Of a stretch of 64,000 nucleotides of DNA, positions 11,023 through 19,771 are shown piece after piece. The notes beneath the pieces are model-generated. The model was not told where the DNA came from and ran no database searches. It saw nothing but the letters and a program-made list of their open reading frames with translations. Source of the DNA: Curtobacterium sp. MCLR17_032 (GTDB lineage: Bacteria > Actinomycetota > Actinomycetes > Actinomycetales > Microbacteriaceae); assembly GCF_003234795.2 (NCBI RefSeq), contig NZ_CP126268.1, positions 3,162,001 through 3,226,000 on the forward strand, given 5' to 3'. Made by a program: the position numbers and the translations under genes. The first letter of the stretch is position 1. Each line of letters opens with the position of its first letter.

Positions 11023-12039
11023 TCAGCCGAGCGTCCGGCCGAACCACCGGACCCGGGTGCCGAACGCGTCGGACACGGCGAGCGCCCGGCCGTCGAGGGA
11101 GAGCGTCGCGAACGCGTCCGGATCGGCGGGGTCGACGTCGGGCGGCAGCGTCGCCGCGACCCCGGCGAGGATCCCGGTCCGCTCGAGCGCCACCCAGCGC
11201 ACGCCCCGCGCACGCAGGCGGTCGACGAGCTGCTGTCGCCCGGCACCCGGCACGTACACGAGGGTCCCGGTGGTCATGACGACCGGCTCGCAGCCGTCCG
11301 GCAGGGCGTCGAGGGCGCGGTCCAGGTCCTCCGGCACGCGGCCACGGATCCGGACGGGAGGCTCCACCAGCGTCGCCCGCAACGCCTCCGCCATCAGGGC
11401 GGTCCGGTCCTTCGCCTCGGGCGGGACGGCCTCGACGAGTCGCTCGAGTGCTCCCGGCGCCGCGGGGTCGATCGGGTTCGGGTCGAGCGCCACCCGCGCC
11501 CCGATCCGGATCGGCCGCGCTGCCGGTCCTGGAGGCGTCCCGGTGACGTCGGCGACCAGGTGCACGGCGGGACCTGGCACCGCGGTGTGCACCCGGACGA
11601 GCGGACTCGGTGCTCCGTCCGGACGGTCGCGCTGCCGGTGGTCGAGCGTCACCCGGTCCGGGATCGAGCAGAGCCCGGCTGCGGCGCCGACGTCGAGCAG
11701 GCCGAGCGGTCGGCCGGTGGCTGCGGCGAGCGCGGCGAACACCGGCACGACGGGGGCGAGCCGGCGCGGGTCGTTGGCCTGCACCGTGGCGGTGGTGAGG
11801 GCTGCGACCAGGGCGGGGCGGGCCTCCCGTCCGAGGGCACGGAGCGACCCGGCGTCCGTCGGGTCGGCGCCGAGGCGTCGGGCGACCGCGAAGAGGAGCT
11901 CCGGCTGTCGCTGGGTGGCGGGGACCTCCTCGAGGAGCGCGACCAGGTCGTCGTCGAGGGAGCGAGCCCAGGCTCCGTACGCGGGTGAGACGGGCGCGAT
12001 CCGGTCTGCGTAGGTGCGGTAGCGCTGCCGGGTGTCCAT
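11023..12039 (-). CDS. DUF2332 family protein
   Basis: A 338-residue cytoplasmic protein matching DUF2332. Features are an N-terminal RYRTYADRIAPVSPAYGAWA, a central glycine-rich LLDVGAAAGLCS resembling an S-adenosylmethionine-binding loop, and a conserved C-terminal block including PVVMTTGTLVYVPGAGRQQLVDRL. A methyltransferase-like fold is plausible, but the substrate is unknown. Its ATG overlaps the stop of the acetyltransferase gene by one base (TGATG), so the two genes form an operon. Confidence 0.75.
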   Translation of the reverse strand: MDTRQRYRTYADRIAPVSPAYGAWARSLDDDLVALLEEVPATQRQPELLFAVARRLGADPTDAGSLRALGREARPALVAALTTATVQANDPRRLAPVVPVFAALAAATGRPLGLLDVGAAAGLCSIPDRVTLDHRQRDRPDGAPSPLVRVHTAVPGPAVHLVADVTGTPPGPAARPIRIGARVALDPNPIDPAAPGALERLVEAVPPEAKDRTALMAEALRATLVEPPVRIRGRVPEDLDRALDALPDGCEPVVMTTGTLVYVPGAGRQQLVDRLRARGVRWVALERTGILAGVAATLPPDVDPADPDAFATLSLDGRALAVSDAFGTRVRWFGRTLG

Positions 12040-12530
12040 CAGGAGGCCGGGCGGTACATGCCGACGTGGGTGATGCCGGCCTCGTCGTAGGGTGCGCCGA
12101 AGCGGACGAAGCCGTGGCGTTCGTAGAGCGCGGCGACGTACTGCTGGGCGTGCAGGACGAACGCCTCGTGTCCGTGTTCGGCGAGGACGGCGGCGACGAG
12201 CCGGCCGGCGACGCCCTGTCCGCGGTGGTCCGGGTGGGTGGCGACCCGGCCGATCACCCGGGTCGGTGCGGCGCTGTCGGCGGGGTGCGGTTCGGCGGCG
12301 GCCGGCCGGACCAGGCGGAGGTACCCGGTGACCACGGTCTCGGTGTCACCGGTCAGCCGCTGCTCGGTCCACCAGTGCTCGGTGTCCGGGTCGCGGTCGC
12401 GGCCGTCGAAGTCCTCGGCCGTGACGCGCTGTTCGAGGGCGAACACCCGGTTCCGCAGCCGGACGATGTCGTACAGTTCGTCGGTCGTCAGGTGTTCCCA
12501 GCGGGCACGGTGGACGGAATGACCGGACAT
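12039..12530 (-). CDS. ElaA-type GNAT acetyltransferase
   Basis: A 163-residue acetyltransferase. The N-terminal ElaA hallmark is seen in ELYDIVRLRNRVFALEQ, and the acetyl-CoA loop in RVATHPDHRGQGVAGRLV (the R/Q-x-x-G-x-A pattern). The C-terminus contains YVAALYERHGFVRFG and ends in ITHVGMYR, also typical of ElaA. The substrate is unknown. I chose the ATG at 12530; the open frame extends upstream into the msrB leader. It is divergent from msrB with a 73-base gap, and is followed by the overlapping DUF2332 gene. Confidence 0.85.
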   Translation of the reverse strand: MSGHSVHRARWEHLTTDELYDIVRLRNRVFALEQRVTAEDFDGRDRDPDTEHWWTEQRLTGDTETVVTGYLRLVRPAAAEPHPADSAAPTRVIGRVATHPDHRGQGVAGRLVAAVLAEHGHEAFVLHAQQYVAALYERHGFVRFGAPYDEAGITHVGMYRPAS

Positions 12531-12603
12531 CCCGCGGAGTTTAGTCCAGCGACGCACGATGACCGGTCGACACCCGTTCCGGTCGGAACCAGGAGGTACG
12601 CAC

Positions 12604-13005
12604 ATGGCATACAACGTCGACAAGTCCGACGCCCAGTGGCGCGAGGAGCTCTCGCCGGACCAGTACGCCGTGCTCCGCCAGGCCGGCACCGAGCGCCCGT
12701 GGACCGGTGAACTCCTCGACGAGGAGCGCGCCGGCGTCTACACGTGTGCGGCGTGTGGTGCGGAGCTGTTCAAGAGCGGCACGAAGTTCGACTCCGGCTG
12801 CGGTTGGCCGTCGTTCTACGAGTCGGTCGACCCGGCGGCGGTGCAGCTGATCGAGGACAAGTCCCTCGGCATGGCCCGCACCGAGGTCCGGTGTGCGAAC
12901 TGCGGCGGCCACCTCGGCCACGTGTTCCCGGACGGCTTCGGGACCCCCACGGGCGACCGCTACTGCATGAACTCGGTCTCGCTCAACTTCTCGGCCGAGA
13001 AGTAG
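12604..13005 (+). CDS. msrB: Peptide-methionine (R)-S-oxide reductase MsrB
   Basis: Repairs R-methionine sulfoxide in oxidised proteins. The protein has 133 residues, with two zinc CxxC pairs (CAAC and CANC), the motif SGCGWPSFY, GGHLGHVFPDG, and the catalytic cysteine in RYCMNSVSLNF. The start ATG at 12604 is set by an excellent ribosome site, AGGAGGT at 12591-12597, six bases upstream; an in-frame ATG at 12559 lacks this. A strong hairpin follows the stop and precedes the tRNA. Confidence 0.97.
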   Translation: MAYNVDKSDAQWREELSPDQYAVLRQAGTERPWTGELLDEERAGVYTCAACGAELFKSGTKFDSGCGWPSFYESVDPAAVQLIEDKSLGMARTEVRCANCGGHLGHVFPDGFGTPTGDRYCMNSVSLNFSAEK

Positions 13006-13023
13006 GCGCGGAGCAGGACCGCT

Positions 13024-13055
13024 GACGGCGCTCGGACTCCGGTCCGGGCGCCGTC
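13024..13055 (+). terminator. Terminator of msrB
   Basis: GACGGCGC (13024-13031) pairs with GCGCCGTC (13048-13055), with an inner CCGGA-type stem. It lies 18 bases after the msrB stop. Confidence 0.65.
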
Positions 13056-13098
13056 GTCGTGTGCCACACCCCGGCCTGCCGGTACGATGGGCGGGTCA

Positions 13099-13170
13099 GC
13101 CGGCATGGCGCAATTGGTAGCGCACCGTACTTGTAATACGGGGGTTGCGGGTTCAAGTCCCGCTGCCGGC
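13099..13170 (+). tRNA. tRNA-Thr (anticodon UGU)
   Basis: The 72-base sequence folds cleanly. The acceptor stem is GCCGGCA/TGCCGGC, the D stem GCGC/GCGC and the anticodon stem CCGTA/TACGG. The loop CTTGTAA gives anticodon TGT. The T stem GCGGG/CCCGC carries the loop TTCAAGT. The CCA end is not encoded. The tRNA stands alone, just after msrB and pointing into the 3' end of the convergent membrane-protein gene. Confidence 0.96.
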
Positions 13171-13220
13171 CCTACGAACGCAAGCGCCCCTGGTGGCGTC
13201 TGGTGTGGCCCCCGCTGAGT

Positions 13221-14522
13221 TCAGCGCCGCTCGAGGTACTCGCACGGCAGCGTCACGACCCACGGTGACCGGTCCGGCGCCTGCCGCAGTCCCACGGTCC
13301 TGCGGTTCCCGCTCGCGCACGCCTCGCGGGCAGCGGGGACCTGCGAGGTGATGGTCGGCCCGTCGGACCGCCCCGCGTGGCCGGTGTCGTGGTGGTGCAC
13401 CACGAGCGTCAGTGCCACGGCGACGGCGAGAGCGATCGCGACGGCGCGACGGAGCCGGTGCCGCCCCCAGATCGCGTCCGCGGTGACCACGAGTGCGAGG
13501 AGCAGGAAGCCCGAGCTGACGGTGGCGTACCGGATCGGGCCGAAGTGCGCGACGTGGTCCGCGAGGCCCTGCGTGAAGAGGAACCCGTCGGCAGGGGTGA
13601 CGAGCAGTGCGGCTGCCCAGAGCGCGGCGGCACCGAGGACGGTCGCGGACACGAGCCAGCGGTGCCCGGCCTGCCCGGCCACGATCGCGGCGACGGCCAC
13701 GGCGACGCACACCACGGTCAGGGCGACGACCGGTGCCGTCCCGGCGTCGGCGATCATCGTGGACACCGCATCGAGCCGGGTCGTCCACACCGTGGTGAGC
13801 GGAACGGACACGAAGCCGACGACGACGTCCGCGATCGTCACCGGGCCCGAGGTGCCGTAGCTGATGGCTGGTCGGGGGAACGCGACGACGGTGGCGACCT
13901 GCGCGGCTCCGGCGGCCAGGAACGCGGCCACCACGGGCCACTTCCGGCGGTCCCGGATTCCGGCCAGGAGCAGCGGGGCGAACAGCAGGGCCTGGGTGTC
14001 GCTGAGCACGACGGCGACGACGAGCACGGCGGTGCCGGCCGACGTCCACCACGACCTGGGGACGGCGAGCAGCACCACGGGGACCAGCAGCAGCAGGAAC
14101 GAGTGCAGGTTGTTCATCGTCCCGAGCGCCTCACGTGGCGCGGTCGGGATCAGCGGGGGCACGGCGGCGAGCAGGAACGGTGCCACCGGGGTGCGCAGCA
14201 CGGTCCGGCTGTACAGGTAGAGCAGTGCGCTCACCGCGCCGACGCCGGCGCAGGCGAGGAGGGTGACGGTCTGTGCGAGGTGCTCCGGCCCGGCGATGGT
14301 GCCGCTCACTGCTGCGATGAGTCGCGGGACGAGTTGCAGGTACCCGCCGAAGGGCCGGAAGAGCGTGGCCCCGAGTCCGTCGACGAAGTACTCGGAGACG
14401 AAGTCCCGGCCGTCCTCGGCCCACAGCGTGGCGCGTTGCTCGGGGTCCAGGCGGGACCAGGCGACCGCGGTGGCGAGCACCAGCACGAGCGCGGCGAGGA
14501 GTGCGGTCCGGAGGCGACTCAT
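13221..14522 (-). CDS. Polytopic membrane protein, GT-C-like
   Basis: A protein of about 433 residues with roughly 10-12 hydrophobic segments. After the first span comes a loop reading TLWAEDGRDFVSEY, then FRPFGGYLQLVPRL. An acidic pair in the first extracytoplasmic loop of a polytopic protein is typical of GT-C glycosyltransferases, so a lipid-linked sugar transferase is possible, but I cannot assign it. I chose the ATG at 14522, directly before the first membrane span; ATGs at 14585 and 14594 are alternatives. The upstream region holds four tandem 17-base repeats. Confidence 0.6.
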   Translation of the reverse strand: MSRLRTALLAALVLVLATAVAWSRLDPEQRATLWAEDGRDFVSEYFVDGLGATLFRPFGGYLQLVPRLIAAVSGTIAGPEHLAQTVTLLACAGVGAVSALLYLYSRTVLRTPVAPFLLAAVPPLIPTAPREALGTMNNLHSFLLLLVPVVLLAVPRSWWTSAGTAVLVVAVVLSDTQALLFAPLLLAGIRDRRKWPVVAAFLAAGAAQVATVVAFPRPAISYGTSGPVTIADVVVGFVSVPLTTVWTTRLDAVSTMIADAGTAPVVALTVVCVAVAVAAIVAGQAGHRWLVSATVLGAAALWAAALLVTPADGFLFTQGLADHVAHFGPIRYATVSSGFLLLALVVTADAIWGRHRLRRAVAIALAVAVALTLVVHHHDTGHAGRSDGPTITSQVPAAREACASGNRRTVGLRQAPDRSPWVVTLPCEYLERR

Positions 14523-14674
14523 CGGCGTGGCGACAGACCCCGTCGTCGCCCGGGACCCCGACGTCGCCAGCGGGGAGCGCGTCATCGGTTGCATGCTCGT
14601 CGGACCACTGGTCGAGGGTACGACCTGCGGCCCCGGAGCGGACTCCCGACGACGGTCCGACGCGCCGGCGTTTG

Positions 14675-14742
14675 GACACGGGAAGAGCTCCGACACGGGA
14701 GGAGTTCCGACGTGGGAAGAACGCCGACACGGCAAGAGCGTC
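14675..14742. repeat. Four tandem 17-bp repeats
   Basis: Units at 14675, 14692, 14709 and 14726 follow the consensus GACACGGGAAGAGCTCC, with one to five differences each. They sit 90-150 bases upstream of the likely start of the membrane-protein gene, in a gap of about 430 bases that otherwise holds only a hairpin at 14753-14783. They could be binding sites for a regulator or a minisatellite. Confidence 0.75.
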
Positions 14743-14752
14743 TGCATGAGCA

Positions 14753-14783
14753 GAGCCCCGAGCGACCAGGTCGCTCGGGGCTC
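14753..14783 (-). terminator. Perfect palindrome, likely terminator
   Basis: GAGCCCCGAGCGACC (14753-14767) is exactly complementary to 14769-14783. It lies downstream of the aldo/keto reductase gene (stop at 15018) and upstream of the membrane-protein gene, so it probably ends the former transcript. From 14784 to 15017 I see nothing else clear. Confidence 0.6.
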
Positions 14784-15017
14784 CGGCGCGGGTGGAACAC
14801 GGATCAGGGGTGTTCCGGGCGCTCGGCGCGGTAACCAGCCGGCCGTGTGTCGATCCTGACACCCGCAGGACCACCGGGTCCACGCCGCCGGACGACATCA
14901 GCGGTTTCCCGCATCATCCGGCGGGCCGCACCGGACGCAGGGCCAGCCGGGCCCGCGACGGACCCGGGGCCTGCCGCGCCCGCGACGGCGCGGGGACGGC
15001 CTCGCACCGGCGCGGGA

Positions 15018-16049
15018 TCAGCGTCCGCCGCTGATCTTCCGCACGCGCTGCGCGACCCCGGCCGTGCCGTAGGGGTAGTCGTCCACCCGGGGTGCGCTGG
15101 CGTCCGTGAGCGCGGTGAGTTCGGCGTCCTCGAGCACCAGGTCCGCGGCGCCGAGGTTGTCCTGCAGCTGTTCGACGGTCCGGGCGCCGAGGATGACGCT
15201 CGTCACGGCCGGCCGGGCGAGCAGCCAGGCGAGGGACACCTGGGAGCGCGAGGCCCCGTGCGCCTCGGCGACGGTCGAGACCGCATCGAGCACCTGCCAG
15301 GTGCGCTCGTCGGCGTTGCGGGCCTCCCACGCCTCCATGCCGCGCTTCGGGTCCTCCCCCAGACGGGTCGAGCCGGTCGGGGCCTCGTCGCGCTGGTACT
15401 TGCCGGACAGCCAGCCACCGGCGAGCGGCGACCACGGCAGCAGGCCGATGCCGGCGTCCAGGCAGGCGGGCACGACCTCGTGCTCGATGTCGCGGACCAG
15501 CAGGTTGTACTGCGGCTGCAGGGTGACGGCCGGTGCCCAGCCGTGCGCCTTCGCCTCGTAGACGGCCTTCGTGACCTGGTAGCCGAGGTAGTTCGAGAAC
15601 CCGTACGAGCCGATCTTGCCGGCCGAGACGGCGTCGTCGAGGAAGCGCAGGGTCTCCTCGATCGGGGTCAGGGCGTCCCACGCGTGCATCTGGTAGAGGT
15701 CGATGTGCTCGACGCCGAGCCGCTCGAGCGAGGCGTCGAGGGCGACACGGAGGTGCCGGCGCGACAGTCCGAGGTCGTTGGGACCGTCGCCCTGCGGGAA
15801 GCGGCCCTTGGTGGCGAGGACGACCTGCTCGGCTTCGGTCGGGTGGGCCTGCAGCCAACGGCCGATGATCCGCTCGGACTCGTTGCCCGAGTACACGTCG
15901 GCCGTGTCGATGAAGGTGCCGCCGCCGGCCACGAAGGCGTCGATGATGGCGTGGGAGGTGGGTTCGTCGGCTTCGCTGCCGAACGTCATGGTGCCGAGGG
16001 TCAGCGACGACACCACTGTCCCGCTGTTGCCGAGGAGTCTGTGTTCCAT
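15018..16049 (-). CDS. Aldo/keto reductase
   Basis: NADPH-dependent aldo/keto reductase of 343 residues with an (alpha/beta)8 barrel. Visible are the substrate-side FIDTADVYSGNESERIIG (catalytic Asp and Tyr), KGRF with the catalytic Lys, the HIDLYQMHAWD segment with the active-site His, YGFSNYLGYQ, and the C-terminal cofactor stretch SVILGARTVEQLQDN. The substrate is unknown. The ATG at 16049 gives the normal N-terminus MEHRLLGNSG; the frame is open further upstream. The neighbouring hydrolase gene lies 54 bases upstream on the same strand. Confidence 0.92.
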   Translation of the reverse strand: MEHRLLGNSGTVVSSLTLGTMTFGSEADEPTSHAIIDAFVAGGGTFIDTADVYSGNESERIIGRWLQAHPTEAEQVVLATKGRFPQGDGPNDLGLSRRHLRVALDASLERLGVEHIDLYQMHAWDALTPIEETLRFLDDAVSAGKIGSYGFSNYLGYQVTKAVYEAKAHGWAPAVTLQPQYNLLVRDIEHEVVPACLDAGIGLLPWSPLAGGWLSGKYQRDEAPTGSTRLGEDPKRGMEAWEARNADERTWQVLDAVSTVAEAHGASRSQVSLAWLLARPAVTSVILGARTVEQLQDNLGAADLVLEDAELTALTDASAPRVDDYPYGTAGVAQRVRKISGGR

Positions 16050-16103
16050 GGCGCGGACGCTACGCCGCGCGTCCTCCGCGGCGGGAGGGCCCACGAGTAC
16101 CCG

Positions 16104-16901
16104 TCAGCGGTCGCCGGACAGGACCTCCCCCAGGAACGCGATCGCCGCCTCCCGGAAGTGCCGCGACGTCGGGGCATTGAAGTGGTTCCGCCCCGGGATC
16201 TCGACGAACGTCGCGTGCGGTGCCGTCTCGGCGAGGCGCAGCGCGCTGTCCTTGATGCCGTCCTCGCTGCCCGCGGCGAGCAGCAGCGGCTGCGTCGGCG
16301 CGTTCTCGGGCGTCGGTTCGATGCTGTCCCGCATCCCCTCGACCATGGCGACGAGCGCGCGGAGGTCGTTGCCCTCCACCCCGGCGGCCATCGTCAGGTA
16401 CCCGTTGGTGACGCGGTCCTCGACCGGGGTGCCGTCGGTGATGAACGCCCGCGCCTGGTCGACGCGGACGCGCCGCATCGGGTCGGCGTCGGGGATGCCG
16501 CCCAGGACCGCACGCGAGATCCGGTCGCTCATCCGTTCGGCTGCGTGCCAGCCGACGCGGGCGCCGAGCGAGTACCCGAGGAACGCGACGTCGTCGAGCA
16601 GGTAGGTGTCGATGACCGCGGTGACGTCGTCGACGAGCAGGTCCATCGAGTAGCTGTGCGGCTCGTGCGGTTTGCCGCTGGCCCCGTGGCCGCGCTGGTC
16701 GAACGCGATGACCCGGCGTCCGGCGCGGACGAGGTCGCGGGTCCACCCGGCAGCGTGCCAGTTGAGGAGCGCTCCGGAGGCGAACCCGTGCACGGCGACG
16801 ACCGCGGGGGCGTCCGGGTCTCCGAAGTCGTAGGTGGCGAGCGGGAGGCCGTCCGGGGACATGACCACCCGGGGGCGGGGCGCTTCGGGGACGAGAGACA
16901 T
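16104..16901 (-). CDS. Alpha/beta hydrolase
   Basis: A 265-residue alpha/beta hydrolase. It has the oxyanion-hole HGFAS stretch, FDQRGHGASGKP, the nucleophile elbow GYSLGA (Ser near residue 116), a late acid in AAGSEDGI and the catalytic His in GRNHFNAP. It probably acts on a small ester or similar substrate in the cytoplasm; no signal peptide is seen. It is the likely first gene before the aldo/keto reductase and is divergent from the epimerase gene. Confidence 0.9.
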   Translation of the reverse strand: MSLVPEAPRPRVVMSPDGLPLATYDFGDPDAPAVVAVHGFASGALLNWHAAGWTRDLVRAGRRVIAFDQRGHGASGKPHEPHSYSMDLLVDDVTAVIDTYLLDDVAFLGYSLGARVGWHAAERMSDRISRAVLGGIPDADPMRRVRVDQARAFITDGTPVEDRVTNGYLTMAAGVEGNDLRALVAMVEGMRDSIEPTPENAPTQPLLLAAGSEDGIKDSALRLAETAPHATFVEIPGRNHFNAPTSRHFREAAIAFLGEVLSGDR

Positions 16902-16927
16902 GGCCTGCCCAGGGTAGCGGGGGCACA

Positions 16928-17701
16928 GTGGCTCGCATGGACGGGTACGGCAGCGATCAGATCCGAGCGGCAGAACGAGGGCACCTCGCGGCGGGCGAGC
17001 CCCTCATGCAGCGGGCCGCCGACGGGTTGGCCGCGATCGTCGGCGACCTGTTGGACGACCCGGCGGTCCGACCCGGGGACGGCCCGGGTTCGGTGTTGGT
17101 CCTCGCCGGCAGCGGCGACAACGGCGGGGATGCCCTGTTCGCGGGGGCGCGGCTGGCGTCGGCCGGGAGGCACGTCACGGTCCTGCGCGTCGGCTCACGT
17201 GTCCACGAGGCGGGCCTGGCAGCGGCCCGGGATGCCGGGGCGCGCCTCCTGGACGACCCGGTGGCGGACGGTGCGAGCGGTTCCGCGTCGGGTGCGGCGG
17301 ACATCCTGCACGCGGCGACCCCGCCGGTCGGCGAGCGGCTGGCGCAGGTCGGCCGGGAGGCCGCCCTCGAGGCGGACCTGGTGCTCGACGGGATCCTCGG
17401 CATCGGTGGCGGCGGACCGCTGCGGTCACCGGCGCGGGAGGTCGTGGCCGGCCTCCGCGAGCTGGCCCGGGAACAGCGTGCGCCGTTCGTGGTCGCGGTG
17501 GACGTGCCGAGCGGCATCGACGTGGACACCGGTGGCATCGCGGACGACCACGTGCTGCACGCCGACGTCACGGTGACGTTCGGCGGGGTGAAGGCCGGGC
17601 TGCTCCGGGGACCCGCGGCGACGCTCGCCGGACGGATCGAACTCGTCGACGTCGGGATCGGTGCGGACCTGGCGGCGGTGGAGCCGCTGGTCCGCACCTG
17701 A
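16928..17701 (+). CDS. nnrE: NAD(P)H-hydrate epimerase (YjeF_N)
   Basis: Epimerises the damaged cofactor NAD(P)HX for repair. The 257-residue protein has the YjeF N-terminal Rossmann-like domain: QIRAAERGHL, SGDNGGDALFAGARL (phosphate-binding loop), DGILGIGGGGPLR, and VAVDVPSGIDVDTG followed by VTFGGVKAGLL. The dehydratase domain NnrD, often fused at the C-terminus, is absent, so the partner must be encoded elsewhere. The start is GTG at 16928 or ATG at 16937. Confidence 0.88.
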   Translation: MARMDGYGSDQIRAAERGHLAAGEPLMQRAADGLAAIVGDLLDDPAVRPGDGPGSVLVLAGSGDNGGDALFAGARLASAGRHVTVLRVGSRVHEAGLAAARDAGARLLDDPVADGASGSASGAADILHAATPPVGERLAQVGREAALEADLVLDGILGIGGGGPLRSPAREVVAGLRELAREQRAPFVVAVDVPSGIDVDTGGIADDHVLHADVTVTFGGVKAGLLRGPAATLAGRIELVDVGIGADLAAVEPLVRT

Positions 17702-17781
17702 CCCGCGCGGATCGCTCGCGCCGGACCGTCAGCCGGGCGACCGGGCGACCGGCGACCGGGCCGCCGGACGGTCGGTCGGGG

Positions 17782-18723
17782 TCAGACCGCGCCGGCGTCG
17801 ACCCCGTGCTCGACGTCACCACGGGCCTCCAGCCAGGTGTCGACGAAGTGCCGGTAGTTGGCGGCGATGAGCTGTTCGGCCGCCTCGGTGTCCAGGTGCT
17901 CGCGGACGACGTCCTCGAGCGGTTCCTCCCAGTTGCTGCGGCCGATCGCGAACCCGACGAAGCCGTCGACCGGTGCCGCGGTGCGCAGCCAGGCGTCGAG
18001 CTGTTCCTCGGGCGCGTCCCGTCCCAGGACGATGCACTGCACGGTGTCCCGTCCGCCGCGTCGCGCGGTGGCCACGACGCGTTCGGCGTCCTCGCGACGG
18101 TCCAGGCCCTCGAGCTTCCAGACGTCCACCTCGACGCCGTGGTCCTGCAGGAACTCGAGCACCTGGACGACCAGGTCGGGCCGGAGGTCACGGTCGTAGT
18201 CGTCGACGGCCGACTGCTGCTCGTCGGTGCCCGGCACGAGCAGCTCGACGAGGAACGGGCGTCCGGCGTCGTGCAGGGTCGCCGAGACGCCGGCGAGCGC
18301 CGCTGCCTGCTGCTCGCGGTGGTCGGCGTCGAAGGCGGGGTTGTCCCGCACCAGGACCTTCACCCAATCCGGGTCGAACGCGTCGACGTGGTCGACCCAG
18401 TCGTCGCCGTACTCGAGCTCGAACCACTCGCGGCCGGAGCGCTCGACCGGCATGGCGAGCTGGAGTCCGGCCTCCTTGGCGAGCCGGGCGACGTCGGCGC
18501 CGTAGCGCTCGTCGACCAGGACGCCGGTGTGCTCGCGGGCGGCGCCGGCGGCCAGGGCGGTGAGGACCCCGCGGTAGACGAGCTGCTTGCCGGCGCGGAC
18601 GCGTTCGGCCTCGGCCTCGTCGGCGGGCTCGCCGGAGTCCTCGTCGTAGGTGTGCTCGAGGAGCGAGGACCGCTGGTCCATCGCGAACAGGAACAGGGCG
18701 TGGGTCTCGTCGAGGATCGGCAT
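17782..18723 (-). CDS. DUF2090 domain protein
   Basis: A 313-residue TIM-barrel-like protein matching DUF2090, the aldolase-like domain found fused to 5-dehydro-2-deoxygluconokinase (IolC). Here it stands alone. Conserved features include the start FLFAMDQRSSL, LVDERYGADVARLAKEAGLQLAMPVERSG, WKLEGLDRREDAERVVATARRGGRD and the end FAIGRSNWEEPL. It may be a sugar-phosphate aldolase, but no other inositol gene lies nearby. It is convergent with nnrE and divergent from the zinc peptidase gene. Confidence 0.78.
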   Translation of the reverse strand: MPILDETHALFLFAMDQRSSLLEHTYDEDSGEPADEAEAERVRAGKQLVYRGVLTALAAGAAREHTGVLVDERYGADVARLAKEAGLQLAMPVERSGREWFELEYGDDWVDHVDAFDPDWVKVLVRDNPAFDADHREQQAAALAGVSATLHDAGRPFLVELLVPGTDEQQSAVDDYDRDLRPDLVVQVLEFLQDHGVEVDVWKLEGLDRREDAERVVATARRGGRDTVQCIVLGRDAPEEQLDAWLRTAAPVDGFVGFAIGRSNWEEPLEDVVREHLDTEAAEQLIAANYRHFVDTWLEARGDVEHGVDAGAV

Positions 18724-18753
18724 CGCCCCGGTCTACTCCGTCGGGGCTCCCCG

Positions 18754-18840
18754 GTGGTCCGGGTCCGGGTCCGGGTCCGGGCGTGGTCCGGATCCGGGCA
18801 CGGACCGGTTGCGGGCGCGGGCCGGTTGCGGGCGTGGTCG
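18754..18840. repeat. Low-complexity GGTCCG repeat
   Basis: A run of GTCCGG hexamers passes into GGCGCGGGCCGGTTGCGGGC-like copies. It occupies most of the gap between the divergent DUF2090 and zinc-peptidase genes, where their promoters should be. Confidence 0.6.
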
Positions 18841-18864
18841 GTCGATCGTCCGTAGGTTCGGTCC

Positions 18865-19758
18865 ATGACGTTCAACGACGACACCCGGCTGCAGGGCGGC
18901 AAGGTCAAGCGCCGCGGGCGCACCACGGCCATCGGCGGCGGCGCGGTCGGTGTCACCGCGATCGTGGTCTTCCTCATCGCCCAGTTCACGGGGGTCGACC
19001 TCGGCGGGCTCGTCGGCGGGGGCGGCGGCCTCACCCCGATCCAGCAGGGCGGCGCCGAAGCCACACCGATCGCCGAGTGCCAGACCGGCCGGGACGCCAA
19101 CGCCGACGTCGAATGCCGGATGGAGGGCGCTGCCGAGTCGCTCGACGCGTACTGGAGCGCCGAGTCGCAGGAGCTCGGCACGACGTACTCGACGCCCGAC
19201 TTCTTCCTGTTCGACGGCTCGACCGACACCGGGTGCGGCACTGCATCGGCGGCGACCGGGCCGTTCTACTGCCCGCCGGACCGTGCGATCTTCCTCGACA
19301 CCGCGTTCTACGACGACCTGAAGTCGACCTACGGGTCCTCAGGCGGGCCGCTCGCGCAGATGTACGTCGTCGCGCATGAGTGGGGCCACCACGTGCAGCA
19401 GCTGCAGGGCACCTTCGCCGACACCGACCGCAGCGGCACCGGCGCCTCGTCCGGCAGCGTCCGCGTGGAGCTGCAGGCAGACTGCTACGCCGGCGCCTGG
19501 GTCGGGGACGCGGCGACGACGAAGGCCGCCGACGGCTCGACGTTCTTCGAGCCGGTCACCCGCGCCCAGATCGCCGACGCCCTGTCCGCGGCGAGCGCCG
19601 TGGGTGACGACAGCATCCAGGAGAAGGCGACCGGTCAGGTCGACCCGGACTCGTTCACGCACGGGTCCAGCGAGCAGCGGCAGCGGTGGTTCGAGCGGGG
19701 CTACGAACGCGGGGCGACGAGCTGCGACACCCTCAGCGTCCCGGGCTCGTCGCTCTAG
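18865..19758 (+). CDS. Neutral zinc metallopeptidase, YpfJ family
   Basis: A 297-residue membrane-anchored metallopeptidase. The short basic N-terminus is followed by a membrane span (about 22-42) and a glycine-rich linker; the catalytic domain lies outside. The zinc motif is HEWGHHVQ (about residue 172), and a further motif ELQADCYAGAW supplies the third ligand region. Length and motifs match the YpfJ/zinc_peptidase family, whose substrates are unknown. It is convergent with the DsbA-like gene, with only 13 bases between stops. Confidence 0.88.
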   Translation: MTFNDDTRLQGGKVKRRGRTTAIGGGAVGVTAIVVFLIAQFTGVDLGGLVGGGGGLTPIQQGGAEATPIAECQTGRDANADVECRMEGAAESLDAYWSAESQELGTTYSTPDFFLFDGSTDTGCGTASAATGPFYCPPDRAIFLDTAFYDDLKSTYGSSGGPLAQMYVVAHEWGHHVQQLQGTFADTDRSGTGASSGSVRVELQADCYAGAWVGDAATTKAADGSTFFEPVTRAQIADALSAASAVGDDSIQEKATGQVDPDSFTHGSSEQRQRWFERGYERGATSCDTLSVPGSSL

Positions 19759-19771
19759 GGGCGACGCCCGG

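Noticed and set aside
13099..13170. tRNA as an integration site of an island
   Set aside because: No integrase, and no repeat of the tRNA 3' end found nearby; the flanking genes look like ordinary chromosome.
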